Shown piece after piece: positions 34,381 to 45,054 of a stretch of DNA of 64,000 nucleotides. Under the pieces are notes generated by a model, which did not search any database, had not been told where the DNA came from, and saw nothing but the letters and a program-made list of their open reading frames with translations. The position numbers and the translations under genes are program-made. Every line of letters begins with the position of its first letter. The stretch's first letter is position 1. The stretch comes from Trichobilharzia szidati (Eukaryota > Platyhelminthes > Trematoda > Strigeidida > Schistosomatidae). The stretch is from contig OX235277.1 of assembly GCA_944472155.2 (NCBI GenBank), positions 38,078,804 through 38,142,803 on the forward strand. The letters are read 5' to 3'.

Positions 34381-35489
34381 AATTGCCATCAATTCTAACC
34401 CCTGTAAATTAGTGAAATATACACCACAACCCCTAGTCAATATCATCAATAAGTATTTGTGCTACTAATAATTCTGAGGAGTTGGTTGGGTGGTCCAGTG
34501 GTCACGTCTATTTCTGTAAATCATAATTTCAACTCATACGCCACCTAACTAGCTCACACACACACACATACATACATATACGCAAACGCACACATAGAAA
34601 CGCATTTCTAATAACATTCAAAATATACTCCACAATTTGCATTACAACATTTGTGTATTGTCCACTAGTGTGTGTGTGTGTGTGTTTGTCCGTTTAATGT
34701 ACGCCCACACACACACCACTCCATTTCAGCTCAGCCAATCAGATCACAGTAAGCACAAAATACTCTTTACTTTCTGAGACAATGACCATCTACAATAGGA
34801 TAGAACGCCATGTCGCACGAAAATAGAAAAGAAAGTTAATTGTACGGGAAAAAAACGAGAGCAGACATTCAAAACAACATACAAACACATTTACAGATAG
34901 ATAGATAGATAGATCTGTAACTTTGGTAACAGAAATATATTTTATGACTGATGAACCAACCAGTTTTTCCTTTTTTATTTATTATTTTTCTTTTTCTTGG
35001 CTTTTTCTGCCAATACAGTTCATTCTATTCTATTGTATTTTGTGAGTTCCGTTATGTCTTTCGTTTTACTACTCTTATTTAGTAAACAAATTATCCTTTT
35101 AACCTTTCACGGGGTGGTTGAATGTGTCTATGCGTGTGTGCAGGTGCGCAGGTGTGTGTGCATGAATGTATGTGTGTACATGTATGTCTTGAGTGTACGT
35201 GTGTATATTGTTTGTTTATGAATTGTAAAAGAATGCACATTCATAGGTGGTATATATACGTAAGAATAATTCTACGAGAACACATAATCATCTCAGAAGC
35301 AATCATCACATTTTAGAGTAAAAATTACTTACAGAGTTACTCAATATTATAATAAGAAACATCAAGGAGGGTAACACAAATTCTCTCTCTCTCACAAGAA
35401 GCCTTATTATTTTTGACAAACAGTAAGCAATACTTTGATGTTAACTTTATTTATTCATGTTACTTTTTGGGATTTGCACAATTTTGATT
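34381..35489. other. Non-coding with CA/TG and GATA runs
   Basis: Short (CA)n at 34556-34572, (TG)n at 34669-34686, (GATA)n at 34897-34914, and TG-rich DNA at 35120-35210. Frames across it (for example 34997-35221) have cysteine/valine composition from TG repeats and are not supported as genes. Confidence 0.5.
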
Positions 35490-35792
35490 TCATGTATTAC
35501 TGTTATTATTATTATTATTATATTGTTAATAGAGTATGATTCTCTTGGGCTCTGGTTAGAAGATAGGGTTTCAACAGTCCATTTGCATTTTGTTTTATCC
35601 TCTGAATTAGTCATCAGATAGCTTTATGACTGTCTATACGCTTTCATCTCTTACTGACTCGGTTTCCTCCATGTCAGCCTTAGACTCATGCTCCACTCAT
35701 CGTTTCCTACTAGGGTTCTACTAGAGCAGTGGCTTGCTAAAGCTCACCCGACAGTCTTCTCAGCGTGCCAATTTGCCACACTCCATGTAGCT
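35490..35792 (-). pseudogene. RTE-type 3' end, old copy
   Basis: The reversed tail TTATTATTATTATTA at 35504-35520 is followed by the diverged block CTTGGGCTCTGGTTAG and the C-terminal region (TTTCCTCCATGTCAGCC, ACTAGGGTTCTACTAGAGCA). Same organisation as 8918-9200. Confidence 0.6.
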
Positions 35793-36624
35793 TATAAATA
35801 AAGGTCGATAAAAAAGAGGAAGGGAGTGAGAAAAGTGATTCAAAAGGAGTAGATTAGGTCGTAAATTGAGGCAGAAAGAAGATAATAGGCTTTAATGCAT
35901 ATGAGAAAGGATAAAGACTGACTAACAACGATTTTAAGCACCAATTAGTCACAAGGCATTGGTTTTTAGCACCTTGAGGACACCAGCCAGACAGTCTTTA
36001 CCTCCATAAATGGCTTAAACTAACTGTCAGAAAATTTCACGGATTGATTTCTACCCCTTTTTCCAACCTAATCCTCTTATATGCACGAATGATTCAAAAT
36101 CAACAAGTTTCTGGTTACACCACTGAGCTACGAAGACTTATCATCAAGACGTAAGATACATAATACCTTACAAGGTCAACACAGAATGATGCTTAAGCAT
36201 TATTTCCACCCCGTCTGTCGAATTACACCAGTATGAATAAGCGTCACCCTAGAATATATTTCTGATGGAATGGACCACATATATACTAACTAATTGACTA
36301 CCTGATTAATGTGACATCATGAAGAGTTAATTTTATGTAAGATTAACTCTTAAGCCTGCTGTTTTTTCCATATGACTTTTCAAGAGTGCATAGGATGTTC
36401 CCTACTTGTCACTTTAATTTATTCACAGTACAAATATTAGATTTGTTTGTGGATTGCTCAATACATTATGTATTAGGTGTAATCTGAAAGTCGATGCTCC
36501 AATTCCTGCTGTAGTTCCTGATTTCAACTTAACGCATCTTTCATCTTAACATACCTCTGAGAAGCTATAAGACAAGCGGTGTGTCAGTAATGTCTAAAAT
36601 AACCCTTGACTCATATACCCTTTG
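35793..36624. other. No recognisable feature
   Basis: Unique DNA without supported coding or repeat signal. Confidence 0.4.
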
Positions 36625-37432
36625 GTTCCGAGTGGAACATAGGACTTGAATAGCCCATCGCCTCCCTTTCATCCTATTTTCTGCAGTATTCTCTAACTAG
36701 CTCCACAATCGTCCATAAGCACCCATCTCCTCTTCTACAACACTCTCAGACCCATTTGGCTTTCACTCGATGAACTGACTAGTGTGTGATTTTACTCAAC
36801 GGCCTCCCCACTTTCTTCAGACATTAGAATTTGTGGTTGGTTCGTTTCCAGAGTTCTCTATTACGTAATCTTCCTTTCTGAACATCTGATTTCAGTATGC
36901 AGTGAAGGCAGTTGTTAATGAATACGTCAAAACTCTGATTGAATTGACATTACTGTTGTTGGAAATCCAAATCTTTGTACTGACTTCAGTAGATTTACAC
37001 ACTGATTTCAGATTACCGATGGTCTCTATCTCACCTTCCCCATCCTAGCTATCTTTGTCATTGTCATCTGTACTGACTGCATGTAGCTGAAATGGTACTA
37101 CATAGATAAGTAAACGAGAGTTAACGTACTTCAAATCCCTCCTGTTCACAGTAATTGGTGTTTGCTGTTGTTGTTGTTGTTCTTGGATGGGTACCTCTGA
37201 AACCCCTGTCTTCTTTATGTTCACTTGAAGTCCTATCTTCGCTTCCTTCCTCTTCTGTGTGATATTATATACAAGTTAGGCTTTAAGTACAGATAGTTTA
37301 GAGTCTCCTTGTCAGTTCAACGTATTCCTGTCTTCTCAATCTCCACAGCCTGACGCATGATCCAGTCAACAGTACTATCACTGATAGCAGACAGTCTTAT
37401 CTTACTCCCACATCTGTATAAGACATATTTAA
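36625..37432 (-). pseudogene. RTE-type retrotransposon, older copy
   Basis: Minus-strand relic: reversed 3' block (GTTCCGAGTGGAACATAGG at 36625-36643), C-terminal region to about 36950, linker with a long CAA-codon run (TGCTGTTGTTGTTGTTGTTC near 37150), then the RT motif region with CCTGACGCATGATCCAGTC at 37348-37366 (the DWIM block). Confidence 0.65.
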
Positions 37433-37499
37433 ATCATGTTTCGCAAAGTGTTTACAGTGAAACATGCGTTATCACTCTATGGTAATAACAGTTTGATAT

Positions 37500-37700
37500 C
37501 TGAGTGTTTTATAATCTTCCCGATACACCTACTTCTCACTTGATTGCTCACAGTATAGTGACTTTCTTGCTAAGCTTAAAGAATATAGGAATATTAGAGG
37601 GAAAAGAACAAGAAGTTCAGCAAAGATGTTGGTTGATCTTTTCGGCGATTTTATTCTCAAATGCAGCTGTACAATCGCATTTATATGCATTAGTTTACAT
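37500..37700. repeat. PLE lineage C terminus
   Basis: TTCAGCAAAGATGTTGG, TTTTCGGCGATTTTATTCTC and GCTGTACAATCGCATTTATATGC follow the order of the PLE-C terminal repeat at 18725-18830 and 62590-62660. No coding part is attached here. Confidence 0.55.
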
Positions 37701-38274
37701 GGATACAATTATTATTTATTTATTTAATTCCACATAGTAACGAAAGAGATAATAATTTTCAATTTGATATGGAACTTTGAAGTTACGAATATAGATTACA
37801 AAGGGGCTTAGAGACAAGATTGCATAGAATTAGAAAACAGTTACAACGTATACAAAATTAATATTTTGATAACAGGAAAAATAATTTTAAAGGCGAATAA
37901 AAGGTGATAATTATTTTCAACTTGATAAGAATTACGAGAGGCACAGAAACAAAAATTTCCACAGGATTAGTTATTCTAAACGGACTACAGGTGTGATCAG
38001 GAGGAGCATGGAAACAAACTTAAAATAACTGATTTTATAACTGAAAAAAATGGGATGAATTCAATGAAGAGAAAGAGAGAAAAATACACACACACTGAAG
38101 GATAAGGGGACATACTGAACTAGGTCCACGGTAGTTCTAAAAGCTGGACTAGTTTCTTAGAGAACACATAGCTTTGGCTTTTTTATGCATATGGCGAGAG
38201 CTTCTATGGTACAAAGAAGTCGAAAACACACTGACTGTCTTTGGTAGATTTTCGCTTACTTTATAAATGACTCT
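37701..38274. other. No recognisable feature
   Basis: A+T-rich unique DNA with several short CA or GA patches. Confidence 0.4.
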
Positions 38275-38530
38275 GGATGATGAGTCAGTTGAGATGCAGT
38301 GACATGGAATTGACGAGGTGTTCAGTTATTATTGCGCTTCTGATTGAACTAGTACCTCCTCTCTGCAGCCATGCTGGACAATGTTCTCTAACACGTTTTG
38401 ACAAGACCCGCAAGAGCAGATGAACTGATATATGCACATTGAAGTGGTCATATACGGATGTCTGTCCTTCCGTATAGCCGCCGATGTAGGAGGGGCGGCT
38501 AGAGAATATCACTCTTAGAGTTGCTGACGG
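38275..38530 (-). pseudogene. PLE lineage C endonuclease relic
   Basis: Minus-strand frames carry MCIYQFICSCGSCQNVLENIV-like and KRVREHCPAW(L) segments matching SKRISEHYPTWL of the 18928-19515 copy, plus SSIRSAIITEHLVNS matching SSILEHLVNS. The YIG motif is lost and the domain is frameshifted. Confidence 0.6.
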
Positions 38531-39408
38531 AAAAGTCTTCTTCAGGGAATTATTACATATATTCTCATGGAATAATTAGTTATACTCATTATTTTACGAA
38601 TCTAACTTTTTTACTAGTATTGTTGTTATTACTTTTTTTAAAAATAAAGATATACGATATTCTGCTATGATCTACAATATAAAAACAGCGCAATTTTGAA
38701 TTGAGTACAAAGTTTGCACTCAAACACAAATACATCTTAGAAAATAGTTAAATATCTACACTTTATCATTTGACATCAGATGGCGAATCGTTTAGTCCAG
38801 GTCTTATACTTCTAATCATTCCTCCACATGCACACACGCACACACACATACACACGGTGACAGACAAACAAACCCAAATCATGCATGCACTATATTTTCT
38901 TTTTAAATATGCAGTTGAGTTGAAATGGTTTTTTATTTTGGTTGTAAGTTTCTTTCTTCTATGCAAATGGCGCTTCACTTTTGAAGTTGTGTAAATAAGA
39001 CAAATTGACCTTGTATGTGTGTGTGTACATGCGTATGTAAACAGATAATCAGAATTATATATATCTATTCAACTTGTTTTTGTGCATGTATGCCTTGGCC
39101 CTTTATTGATTTATTATGCCAAGGCAATAGATTGTGGATTCAATGTGTATCAGACACTCATATAGATTGGTGCATTTACCATCTTTCTCTCGCTCTGAAG
39201 TGGACTGAGACGCGATCTGTTGCTCAGATGGATAATCTTTATTTATTTTTTGATGTGGTGTTGTGTTCTTTGAGTTAAGCTGTCCTTCATGCTAGACGCA
39301 ACATTATATCAGGACTGACTTCAATCTCGGAAAGTTTATAATTAAGTCGCGCAGCTTTGAGAGAACAACCAAATCAAAACAATGTTAATTAGCACCATAG
39401 AGATCTTT
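38531..39408. other. No recognisable gene; CA and TG runs
   Basis: (CA)-rich at about 38828-38860 and (TG)-rich at 39014-39030. Frames here are composition artefacts. Confidence 0.4.
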
Positions 39409-39409
39409 A

Positions 39410-39597
39410 TTATTCTTTATTTTGATAACTGCTTGATTCCACACCGTATTTTGGTACAAGTATAGAATTTTCAGCATGGATATCGGTAGCCCAAATTTAC
39501 AGGCCGACCATAGATATCAGGTGTGCGTCGGTGGAGGACCGAACCTCGGACCATGTGCATGGTCGGCGAGAGTCCTAACCTCTGTGCCACCGATGCA
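39410..39597 (-). repeat. S2-type tRNA SINE, complete
   Basis: Reversed S2 unit: tail near 39410, body with CAAGTATAGAATTTTCAGC, GATATC at 39515-39520 and a tRNA-like head ending at about 39597 (CCATGTGCATGGTCGGCGAG). The B-box is degenerate. Confidence 0.85.
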
Positions 39598-39734
39598 GTA
39601 AAAAGAAGAGGCTCTCCTTAGACTGACATGTAAATTTCGACTAATCAGAGTGTCAAGATGCACAAAAAGCCGAAGTGAAACACGACATCTTATCTACTAA
39701 TCTCTGTAAAATTTCAGAATAAACTTCGTAAAAG

Positions 39735-40312
39735 GATTTCATCATGAGCTGACATCAGTTAGAGAACCACTGGAAAACCACCAGGAAGTACTGGACAGCT
39801 GTTTCGTCCCAGTTTGGGACTCTTCATCAGTACGCACCCACCGGCAGGGTTCGAACCCAGGACCTTCTGGTTACAAGGCTAGTGAGCTCGTAGACCATTG
39901 AGCCACTGGGACTCGATCCAATGGTTCTTGAATTCTAACTTCTGCCAATTCACGATATAGCGCGACCCCTAGGTAGTCACCTGGGGTTCTAGTGAGAAGT
40001 CGTGACAAGTAAGGTGCAGCAGGTCGGGCGTGAGGACAAATACTCGCCGAAGACATTGGCTAGCGGTTGCGCTATGTCGTGAATTGGCAGAAGTTAGAAT
40101 TCAAGAACCATTGGATTGGGTCCCAGTGGCTTAATGGTATCCGAGCTCGCCTTGTAACCAGAAGATCCTGGGTTCGAACCCCTGTAGTGGGTGCGTGCTG
40201 ACGAAGAGTCCCAAACTAGGATGAAACAGCTGTCCAGTACTCCCAGGTTTTCCAATGGTTCTCTAACTAACGTCAGCTCATGATGAAATCCTGTAGCCAA
40301 TCCAATCCCTAC
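39735..40312. repeat. S1 pair, head-to-head
   Basis: Minus unit 39735-39966 (tail, core, tRNA-like head with GGTTCGAACCC at 39848-39858) abuts a plus unit 39967-40310 with complete leader, tRNA-like head (CCCAGTGGCTTAATGGTATC; GGTTCGAACCC), core (CUGACGA, AGAGUCCC stem II side, GAUGAAAC, ACAGCUGUCC) and tail. One of the best preserved S1 pairs. Confidence 0.8.
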
Positions 40313-40335
40313 AAACCAACATTTGGAAACTTCGT

Positions 40336-40640
40336 AAAAGATTGATACTATATTAGATGGTTGGAGGTAATCGGCCACAGGAAGCCTTGCCTAACCTAGG
40401 TTTCGTGCCAGCTGGCACTCACCAGTCAGCAAGGCGTATCTGCAACTGCCTTGAAGGAACTCATGTCCCTTCTGAGATTCGAACCCGCGTCACCTCCAAC
40501 CATCTAATATCATTACAAACAATGTACACCGTGATGGCGAGCCACCTAGCATGGTGGCCACATTACAACCTAACTGATAGAATTCAGTCTGCACCAAAGA
40601 GAGGCCTAGACGCATCACACTAGTTACTAGTGTCAAATCA
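40336..40640. repeat. S4 minus unit joined to S4 3' flank
   Basis: Minus-strand core and B-box region (40340-40495; GATTCGAACCCGCGTCA) switches to plus-strand S4 end sequence CTCCAACCATCTAATATCAT at about 40494 and continues to the CACTAGTTACTAGTGTC palindrome near 40617. Confidence 0.75.
40389..40432 (-). ncRNA. S4 hammerhead variant with core insertion
   Basis: On the minus strand GCCUUG, CUGACUGGUGA (core with extra bases), a long perfect stem II (GUGCC/GGCAC), GAAA and ACCUAGGU. The insertion after CUGA probably abolishes catalysis. Confidence 0.55.
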
Positions 40641-40990
40641 AAATATCCACTACAGTCCTACAGGAGGTCAATCGCGAGCCTGAATAGCTCAGTGGTAACG
40701 TCTCTGACTGCAGCACTGGGTGACGCGGGTTCGATTCTCAGAAGAGACATGAGTTCCTTCAAGGTTGTAGATTCGCCTTGCTGACGAGTGCCAACTAGCA
40801 TGAAACCTAGGTCCAAGGCTTGCTGCCGATTGCCTCCAACCATCTAATATCATCACAAACAATGTACACCGTGATGGCGAGCTACCTAGAATGGTGGCCA
40901 CATTACAACCTGACTGATAGAATTCAGTCTGCACTAAAGAGAGGCCTAGACGCATCACACCAGTTACTAGTGTCAAATCAAAAGATTGAT
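40641..40990 (+). repeat. S4-type hammerhead SINE, best copy
   Basis: In order: leader CTACAGTCCTACAGGAGGTC, tRNA-like head (GAATAGCTCAGTGGTAACGT as A-box region, GGGTTCGATTC as B-box) at about 40680-40745, spacer GACATGAGTTCCTTCAAGG, the hammerhead 40775-40819, the end CTCCAACCATCTAATATCAT and a 3' flank with GACTGATAGAATTCAGTC that reappears before the next unit. The 3' flank (40842-40985) is a direct repeat of 40492-40637, spaced by about 350 bp. Confidence 0.88.
40775..40819 (+). ncRNA. Complete type I hammerhead ribozyme (predicted cleavable)
   Basis: Stem I pairs GCCTTG (40775-40780) with CAAGGC (40814-40819), six base pairs. Core CUGACGA is at 40781-40787. Stem II GUGC/GCAU (40788-40791 and 40798-40801) is four pairs with one G-U and a six-base loop. 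GAAA is at 40802-40805. Stem III is the minimal A-C/G-U pair closed by loop CUAG (40805-40812), as in Smalpha. The cleavage nucleotide C at 40813 is permitted. All invariant core residues are present. Predicted activity is inference; such short stem III ribozymes often act better as dimers. Confidence 0.8.
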
Positions 40991-41077
40991 ACTATGTTTA
41001 CAAACGATTCTCATAAGCTACTGAAGAAACACTGGAGTCTTTGTTTATATATATATATATATATATGTATATTCCCT

Positions 41078-41302
41078 TACGTCCCCAGTGGAACATAGGG
41101 CTTAAAGCTACCACTTAGAAGTTTCGGTAACAGTGGTATTTTTATTTTCACGGGATGGGCTTGCTAGCCCAATGCCCAACCTTCCTTCTTTACTAGTCTT
41201 ATAACTGGCTTAGCGGGGTTAAGAAGTGTGTCTGTGGCCGGGAATCGAACCCTAGACCACATGTGTGGTTAGCTGGCATTCTACCGCTGTGCCACCGACA
41301 TC
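41078..41302 (-). repeat. S3-type tRNA SINE, nearly complete
   Basis: Reversed order: RTE-like 3' tail (CCCCAGTGGAACATAGGGC at 41082-41100), body (GCCCAACCTTCCTTC), the CTTAGCGGGGTTAAG linker near 41208 and the head with GGGAATCGAACCC at 41239-41251, ending in GTGCCACCGAC. Confidence 0.8.
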
Positions 41303-41369
41303 AATAATTATATATATATATACACATGATTAATTTGTCCTTCTACGCATCGGTGGCCAATCCATAAAA

Positions 41370-41575
41370 TACTTGCTAACTAGAAATGTGGTTTGACTTT
41401 GATTTCCGGCTGATGTAGTCCATAACCACGTCCCAGTTTACTTACCTGTTGTAAACCATGAGTAGAAGAAGAATGGTTGTGCGTGAGGCAAGCAACTGTA
41501 CCACGTAAAAAAAACCATCATCAACTTAGAGCTTGAAGCCCAAGGTTCCACTTGAAACTCAAAGCAATTTTATAA
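41370..41575 (+). repeat. S3-type SINE, degenerate plus copy
   Basis: Body elements TGTGCGTGAGGCAAGC and CTTGAAGCCCAAGGTTCCAC resemble the S3 order, with a diverged head. Low-moderate support. Confidence 0.4.
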
Positions 41576-41749
41576 AAACAGCCTACGCTTCATCATAATC
41601 TTGTCTCCGTATTTTTAATAATAAATAGATGAACCATGGTGCCATAATAACCATTTTTACTGATAATTCCTTTTCAATACACTTACTGTTCTGTTTTGAA
41701 ATGATGTACCAGGTAAATAATACATCAGAATAAAGTAAGAACAGCAACA

Positions 41750-41812
41750 GTGGTTTTGCAGGATAAAATGGTACTATCATTGTTTATTTCGTTGGCTTCT
41801 CATCAGCCGCTT
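41750..41812 (-). ncRNA. Hammerhead-like motif in left PLE-B arm
   Basis: CUGAUGA, G...C minimal stem II, GAAA, stem III AUAA/UUAU plus inner hairpin with a mutated AUAGUACCAU, then C and CUGC. Stem I is damaged (GCGG against CUGC). Confidence 0.4.
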
Positions 41813-42040
41813 GCTTACAGCCTAAAGACACTGTTAAGTATCTCTATAGAAGCAGTTTTAACATACTTGCGCAAAGAGTTTACTTTTAAACAAAAAATCA
41901 ATCAATCAGTATATGCATACAATGCTAATAATAATAAAAACTTTATCCCAGACAAAAATAATAACCATACACAGTGCAAACTTCCGGCGTTACTTATTCA
42001 GATGATGGAGAGGATGAAAATATCCACTTAACAAAAAGGA

Positions 42041-42300
42041 CTAAGAAAGACTGATAACCGCTTCTTTCTGAATACATAAATCGGGTTTCAGGCGCTTGGT
42101 GGAGATCGCTGTGGCAAACTTAAGGAGAATTGAACTTTTTTGCCTAATGATAATTTTGAATGATGTGGCGACGTCCACCTCATTACTCGTATCAAGGAGA
42201 TGTCCAACGATGGCATTGTTGAAGGCATTTGTTCCCTTTAGACATAGGCTTTTTGGTATACCCTTCTTTCCGTACTTCCAATTTAACTGTTCCAACAGAT
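42041..42300 (-). pseudogene. PLE lineage B endonuclease, C-terminal half (minus)
   Basis: The reverse frame reads NAFNNAIVGHLLDTSNEVDVATSFKI and KSSILLKFATAISTKRLKPDLC(I)QKEAV, matching residues 67-122 of the 11394-11891 copy. The N-terminal GIY-YIG core is replaced by unrelated sequence. Confidence 0.7.
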
Positions 42301-42309
42301 AAATGTAAA

Positions 42310-42545
42310 TCTGACTCAAGGAAACAAATGCTTTAAATAGTGCCATCGCCAGGCATCTCCTTGACACGGGTCATGAGGGGGACCTCACCACATCATTCAA
42401 AATTATCATTAGGCAAAAAATTTCAATTCTGCTTAAGTTTGCCACAGCGATCTCAATCAAGCACCTGAAAGCTGATTTATGCCTTCAAAACGAAGCAGTT
42501 ATCAGTCTTTCCTTGCCCTACCTGGTAACTGGATGTTTCCATACT
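42310..42545 (+). pseudogene. PLE lineage B endonuclease, C-terminal half (plus)
   Basis: Conceptual frame ALNSAIARHLLDTGHEGDL and SFKIIIRQK..ILLKFATAISIKHLKADLCLQNEAVISLS mirrors the minus copy on the left side. Differences between the two arms show they diverged after duplication. Confidence 0.7.
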
Positions 42546-42553
42546 CTCTTTCA

Positions 42554-42606
42554 GCAGCTGATGACAAGCCAACGAAATAAACAATCATGGTACCATTTTA
42601 TTCTGC
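42554..42606 (+). ncRNA. Hammerhead-like motif in right PLE-B arm
   Basis: Stem I GCAG/CUGC (42554-42557 and 42603-42606), CUGAUGA 42558-42564, GAAA box, stem III with an AUGGUACCAU inner hairpin, U at the cleavage site. The first pair of stem II is a C-C mismatch. Confidence 0.45.
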
Positions 42607-42859
42607 AAAAACTATTGTTGTTCTTGCTTGCTTAATTCAAATTCATTAAGGAAGATAAATGTATGAAATAATGCATATGTTGACAAATGTTTTTTGATGA
42701 AGTGTTGAGGGGAAATATATTGACGATAATATGGACATGAACTCAAACCTTCCCTTCCATGGCTATTGACCACAATACAATTTCCCAACCTTTATTTTGA
42801 TCTCTGCATCTGCAGTTTGTTATTGATTTATTTTTCCCATGGTGTAATTAGTTTGGAAA

Positions 42860-43260
42860 TCTTCTGAACTCAGCATAAGGAACAAGATCCGGATTTTTAA
42901 CGTCGACGTAAATCAGTCACTTCTTCTGTTTGGGTCAGAAACTTGACTTGCACATAAAGAAAAGCATTACCATCAGGCTTCACACTTTTATCAGTAGCTG
43001 ACTCCATACTGACGATCAGATAGGAAGAATAAGCAAATATTCCGAAAAAATTAGAGATGGATAGGACACACGCTGAAGAGACAGTCGGATGACGTCGAGC
43101 ACCATGTTGTCGACTAAAATCCGAATTGGAAACGAGTTGGGTCTGAGGAGGTAGCGTGGAAGCAATAGTGTGAGGAGGAGACGACAACCTATAAGAAATC
43201 ATCGGGCTAGTGTGAAATGGAAATGTACTGCTGAAGGCCTACGTTCCACTCGGAACTCAA
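42860..43260 (+). pseudogene. RTE-type 3' region
   Basis: Begins near the NKIRIFN(V)DVNQSLLLFGSET block (AACAAGATCCGGATTTTTAA), continues with the WRWIGHTLKRQ-like block near 43060 and ends with the 3' block CTACGTTCCACTCGGAACTC at 43231-43250. No AAT tail is obvious. Frames broken. Confidence 0.65.
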
Positions 43261-43389
43261 GGGTGCACCAATTGTACTTTAGACACATATACATATTTCG
43301 ACACTGCATCATTCTGCCCTAAGTCCTGAAGACTCTGCTCTCCAGAGGAGTATGAATTTCCTCACAGTTTGGGGTGTTATCATAATTAT

Positions 43390-43622
43390 TATTATTATAA
43401 TGCATTCTTGGCCTTCCGAGAGGAGAATAAGGCTTCACTGGCACAAGTTCAACTAGCTCCATAACTGCCTCATTACCTTTTTTTCACATGTTCTATCCCA
43501 TCTCCCCCTCCAATCATAATTTCTCATTTGGTTTCTATTCAAGAGGCCGACATCTGATGTCGTCTCGTAGCCATTTCCAATTCCTCTCCCGTTGCATACA
43601 TTCTTGACTAACTAATTGACTC
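43390..43622 (-). pseudogene. RTE-type 3' end
   Basis: Reversed ATT tail at 43387-43399, then the diverged 3' block (TTGGCCTTCCGAGAGGAG) and a decayed C-terminal region ending near GGCCATTTCCAATTCC-type sequence. Confidence 0.55.
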
Positions 43623-43744
43623 ATACAATTACTCAATTGCCGATTGACATCTAACGCTTAAAGTACATATGAATATGCTACTCAAATGAATTAAAACAGT
43701 CGTTATTAACCACTGCTTTTCGTCAATTCAATGATGTACGCTTA

Positions 43745-44165
43745 AAGTCCTCCATGCAATCAAACAAAATCCCTTGAAAATTAATCTAATGCTCACTAGT
43801 GACTGCCCTTATTCAGGTAGGTAGTTACCTGGGATTCTAGTGGGAAGCCGTGACCAGTAGGGTACAGCAGGTTGAAGATGAGGCAGTAGCTATTCGAAGA
43901 AGACATTGCGAAATGGTTGCGCTATGTCGTGAATTGGCAGAAGTTAGAATTCAAGAACCAATGGTCTACGAGGTCACTAGCCTTGTAACCAGAAGGTCCT
44001 GGGTTCGAACCCTGCCGGTGGGTACGTACTGCTGGAGAGTCCCAAACTAGGCTGACGAAACAGCTGTCCAGTACTCTCAGCTGGTTTTCCAGTGGTTCTC
44101 TAACTGATCTTAGCTCATGATGAAATCCTTCATGCAATCAAACAAAATCCCTACAAAATCAATAC
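43745..44165 (+). repeat. S1-type hammerhead SINE, full unit with terminal direct repeats
   Basis: The unit is bounded by CCATGCAATCAAACAAAATC at 43752 and a near-identical CATGCAATCAAACAAAATC at 44132. It contains the leader, tRNA-like head with GGTTCGAACCC at 44002-44012, hammerhead 44026-44074 and tail (GATCTTAGCTCATGATG). The repeated ends suggest the unit was cut from a tandem array. Confidence 0.85.
44026..44074 (+). ncRNA. S1 hammerhead, near-complete
   Basis: Stem I pairs GUACUG with CAGUAC (six pairs). The core reads CUGGAGA, with the conserved A6 changed to G. Stem II is GUC/GAC plus inner CC/GG, GAAA is intact, stem III is AC-AGCU-GU and the cleavage base is C. Only the single core change prevents a perfect match. 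Confidence 0.65.
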
Positions 44166-44737
44166 TTGAAAATTCAATAATCACACTGACTATATGAGCA
44201 ATGCATACCGCCTACTGGTGTTTGATGTCAGTATTAGAATACTAATAAGAATAATAAACAAACAGAGCAAGTCGGAGAGAGAGAGAGAGAAGAAAAGATA
44301 AACACACCAACCACCAGCAACCCCACCCCTCCCACACACACACACACAGTTAATTCATGTAAATAATTATAAACATCACAAGAGATCAACAAGAAACATG
44401 AAGGAGAAAACAAAACAAGAGTAAACAAATTGAATCACAAATAGAAAATAAAGAAACACATGAACTTACACTATTCATCAAGTGATTTGATGAAATTTGA
44501 ATTTTGATTATGATGATGATATCAGTGTCAACAACGATGACGACAGTGATCTAAAGAAGCGGTTACTTAATTTAGTCAGAAAAATCAACAATAACAACAA
44601 CAACAGTTGTTGTTTTTACCGCTTTATAAGATTCCCTCGTCAAACAGTGAATTGCCTTATAGACACAAAAGATATTTATTCGGAATGATTATAAACAATA
44701 ACCAAACTCATACAATCATCAATTATTTTTCCTTCAC
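44166..44737. other. No gene; GA and CA runs
   Basis: (GA)n at 44275-44291 and (CA)n at 44335-44348. A short asparagine/aspartate-rich frame (44497-44688) comes from GAT/AAC repeats and is not supported as a gene. Confidence 0.45.
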
Positions 44738-44967
44738 GTTACCCAGAGGAACATAGGGCGGCTTCAAGCTAGTGGGCTGAAGTTTCTGTAGCAGTGTTTA
44801 TTTTTTACAGGATGGGTTTGTTAGCCACATGCCTAACCTTTCCTCTTCACCAGCATTTAGTTCTGGCTTAGCGAGGTAAAGGAGTGCGTCCACTGGCCGG
44901 AGATCGAACCCCGGACTATGAACATGGTCGGCGATCGTCTCAAGCGCTATGCCACCGACGCACATAC
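44738..44967 (-). repeat. S3-type tRNA SINE, complete
   Basis: Reversed order: RTE-like tail (GAGGAACATAGGGCGGCTTC), body (CATGCCTAACCTTTCC), linker TGGCTTAGCGAGGTAAAGG, and a tRNA-like head with GATCGAACCCCGG ending in TGCCACCGACGCAC at 44950-44963. Confidence 0.85.
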
Positions 44968-45054
44968 AATCATGAGTGAAGAGTGTTTTTGGTCTGACTT
45001 AAGAAAGAACTAATTCACCATCCGCTTGTTTTTACCTCCTAAATAGTAGAATAT

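Larger units (their letters stand above)
41745..42640. mobile_element. PLE lineage B fold-back (two endonuclease pieces facing each other)
   Basis: The minus strand encodes a lineage B endonuclease C-terminal half (42041-42240) and the plus strand the same region (42310-42540). The two are joined near 42240-42310 and flanked by terminal repeats that carry hammerhead-like motifs at 41750-41812 (minus) and 42554-42606 (plus). Neither copy retains the YIG motif. Confidence 0.75.

Noticed and set aside
34997..35316. Small cysteine-rich open frames
   Set aside because: The composition follows TG/GT repeats; no splice context or homology.
38770..39278. Host gene exons on either strand
   Set aside because: The frames overlap on both strands, are driven by CA/TG runs and lack splice-bounded conservation.
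44497..44688. Asparagine/aspartate-rich frame
   Set aside because: Produced by GAT and AAC microsatellites; no supporting signal.
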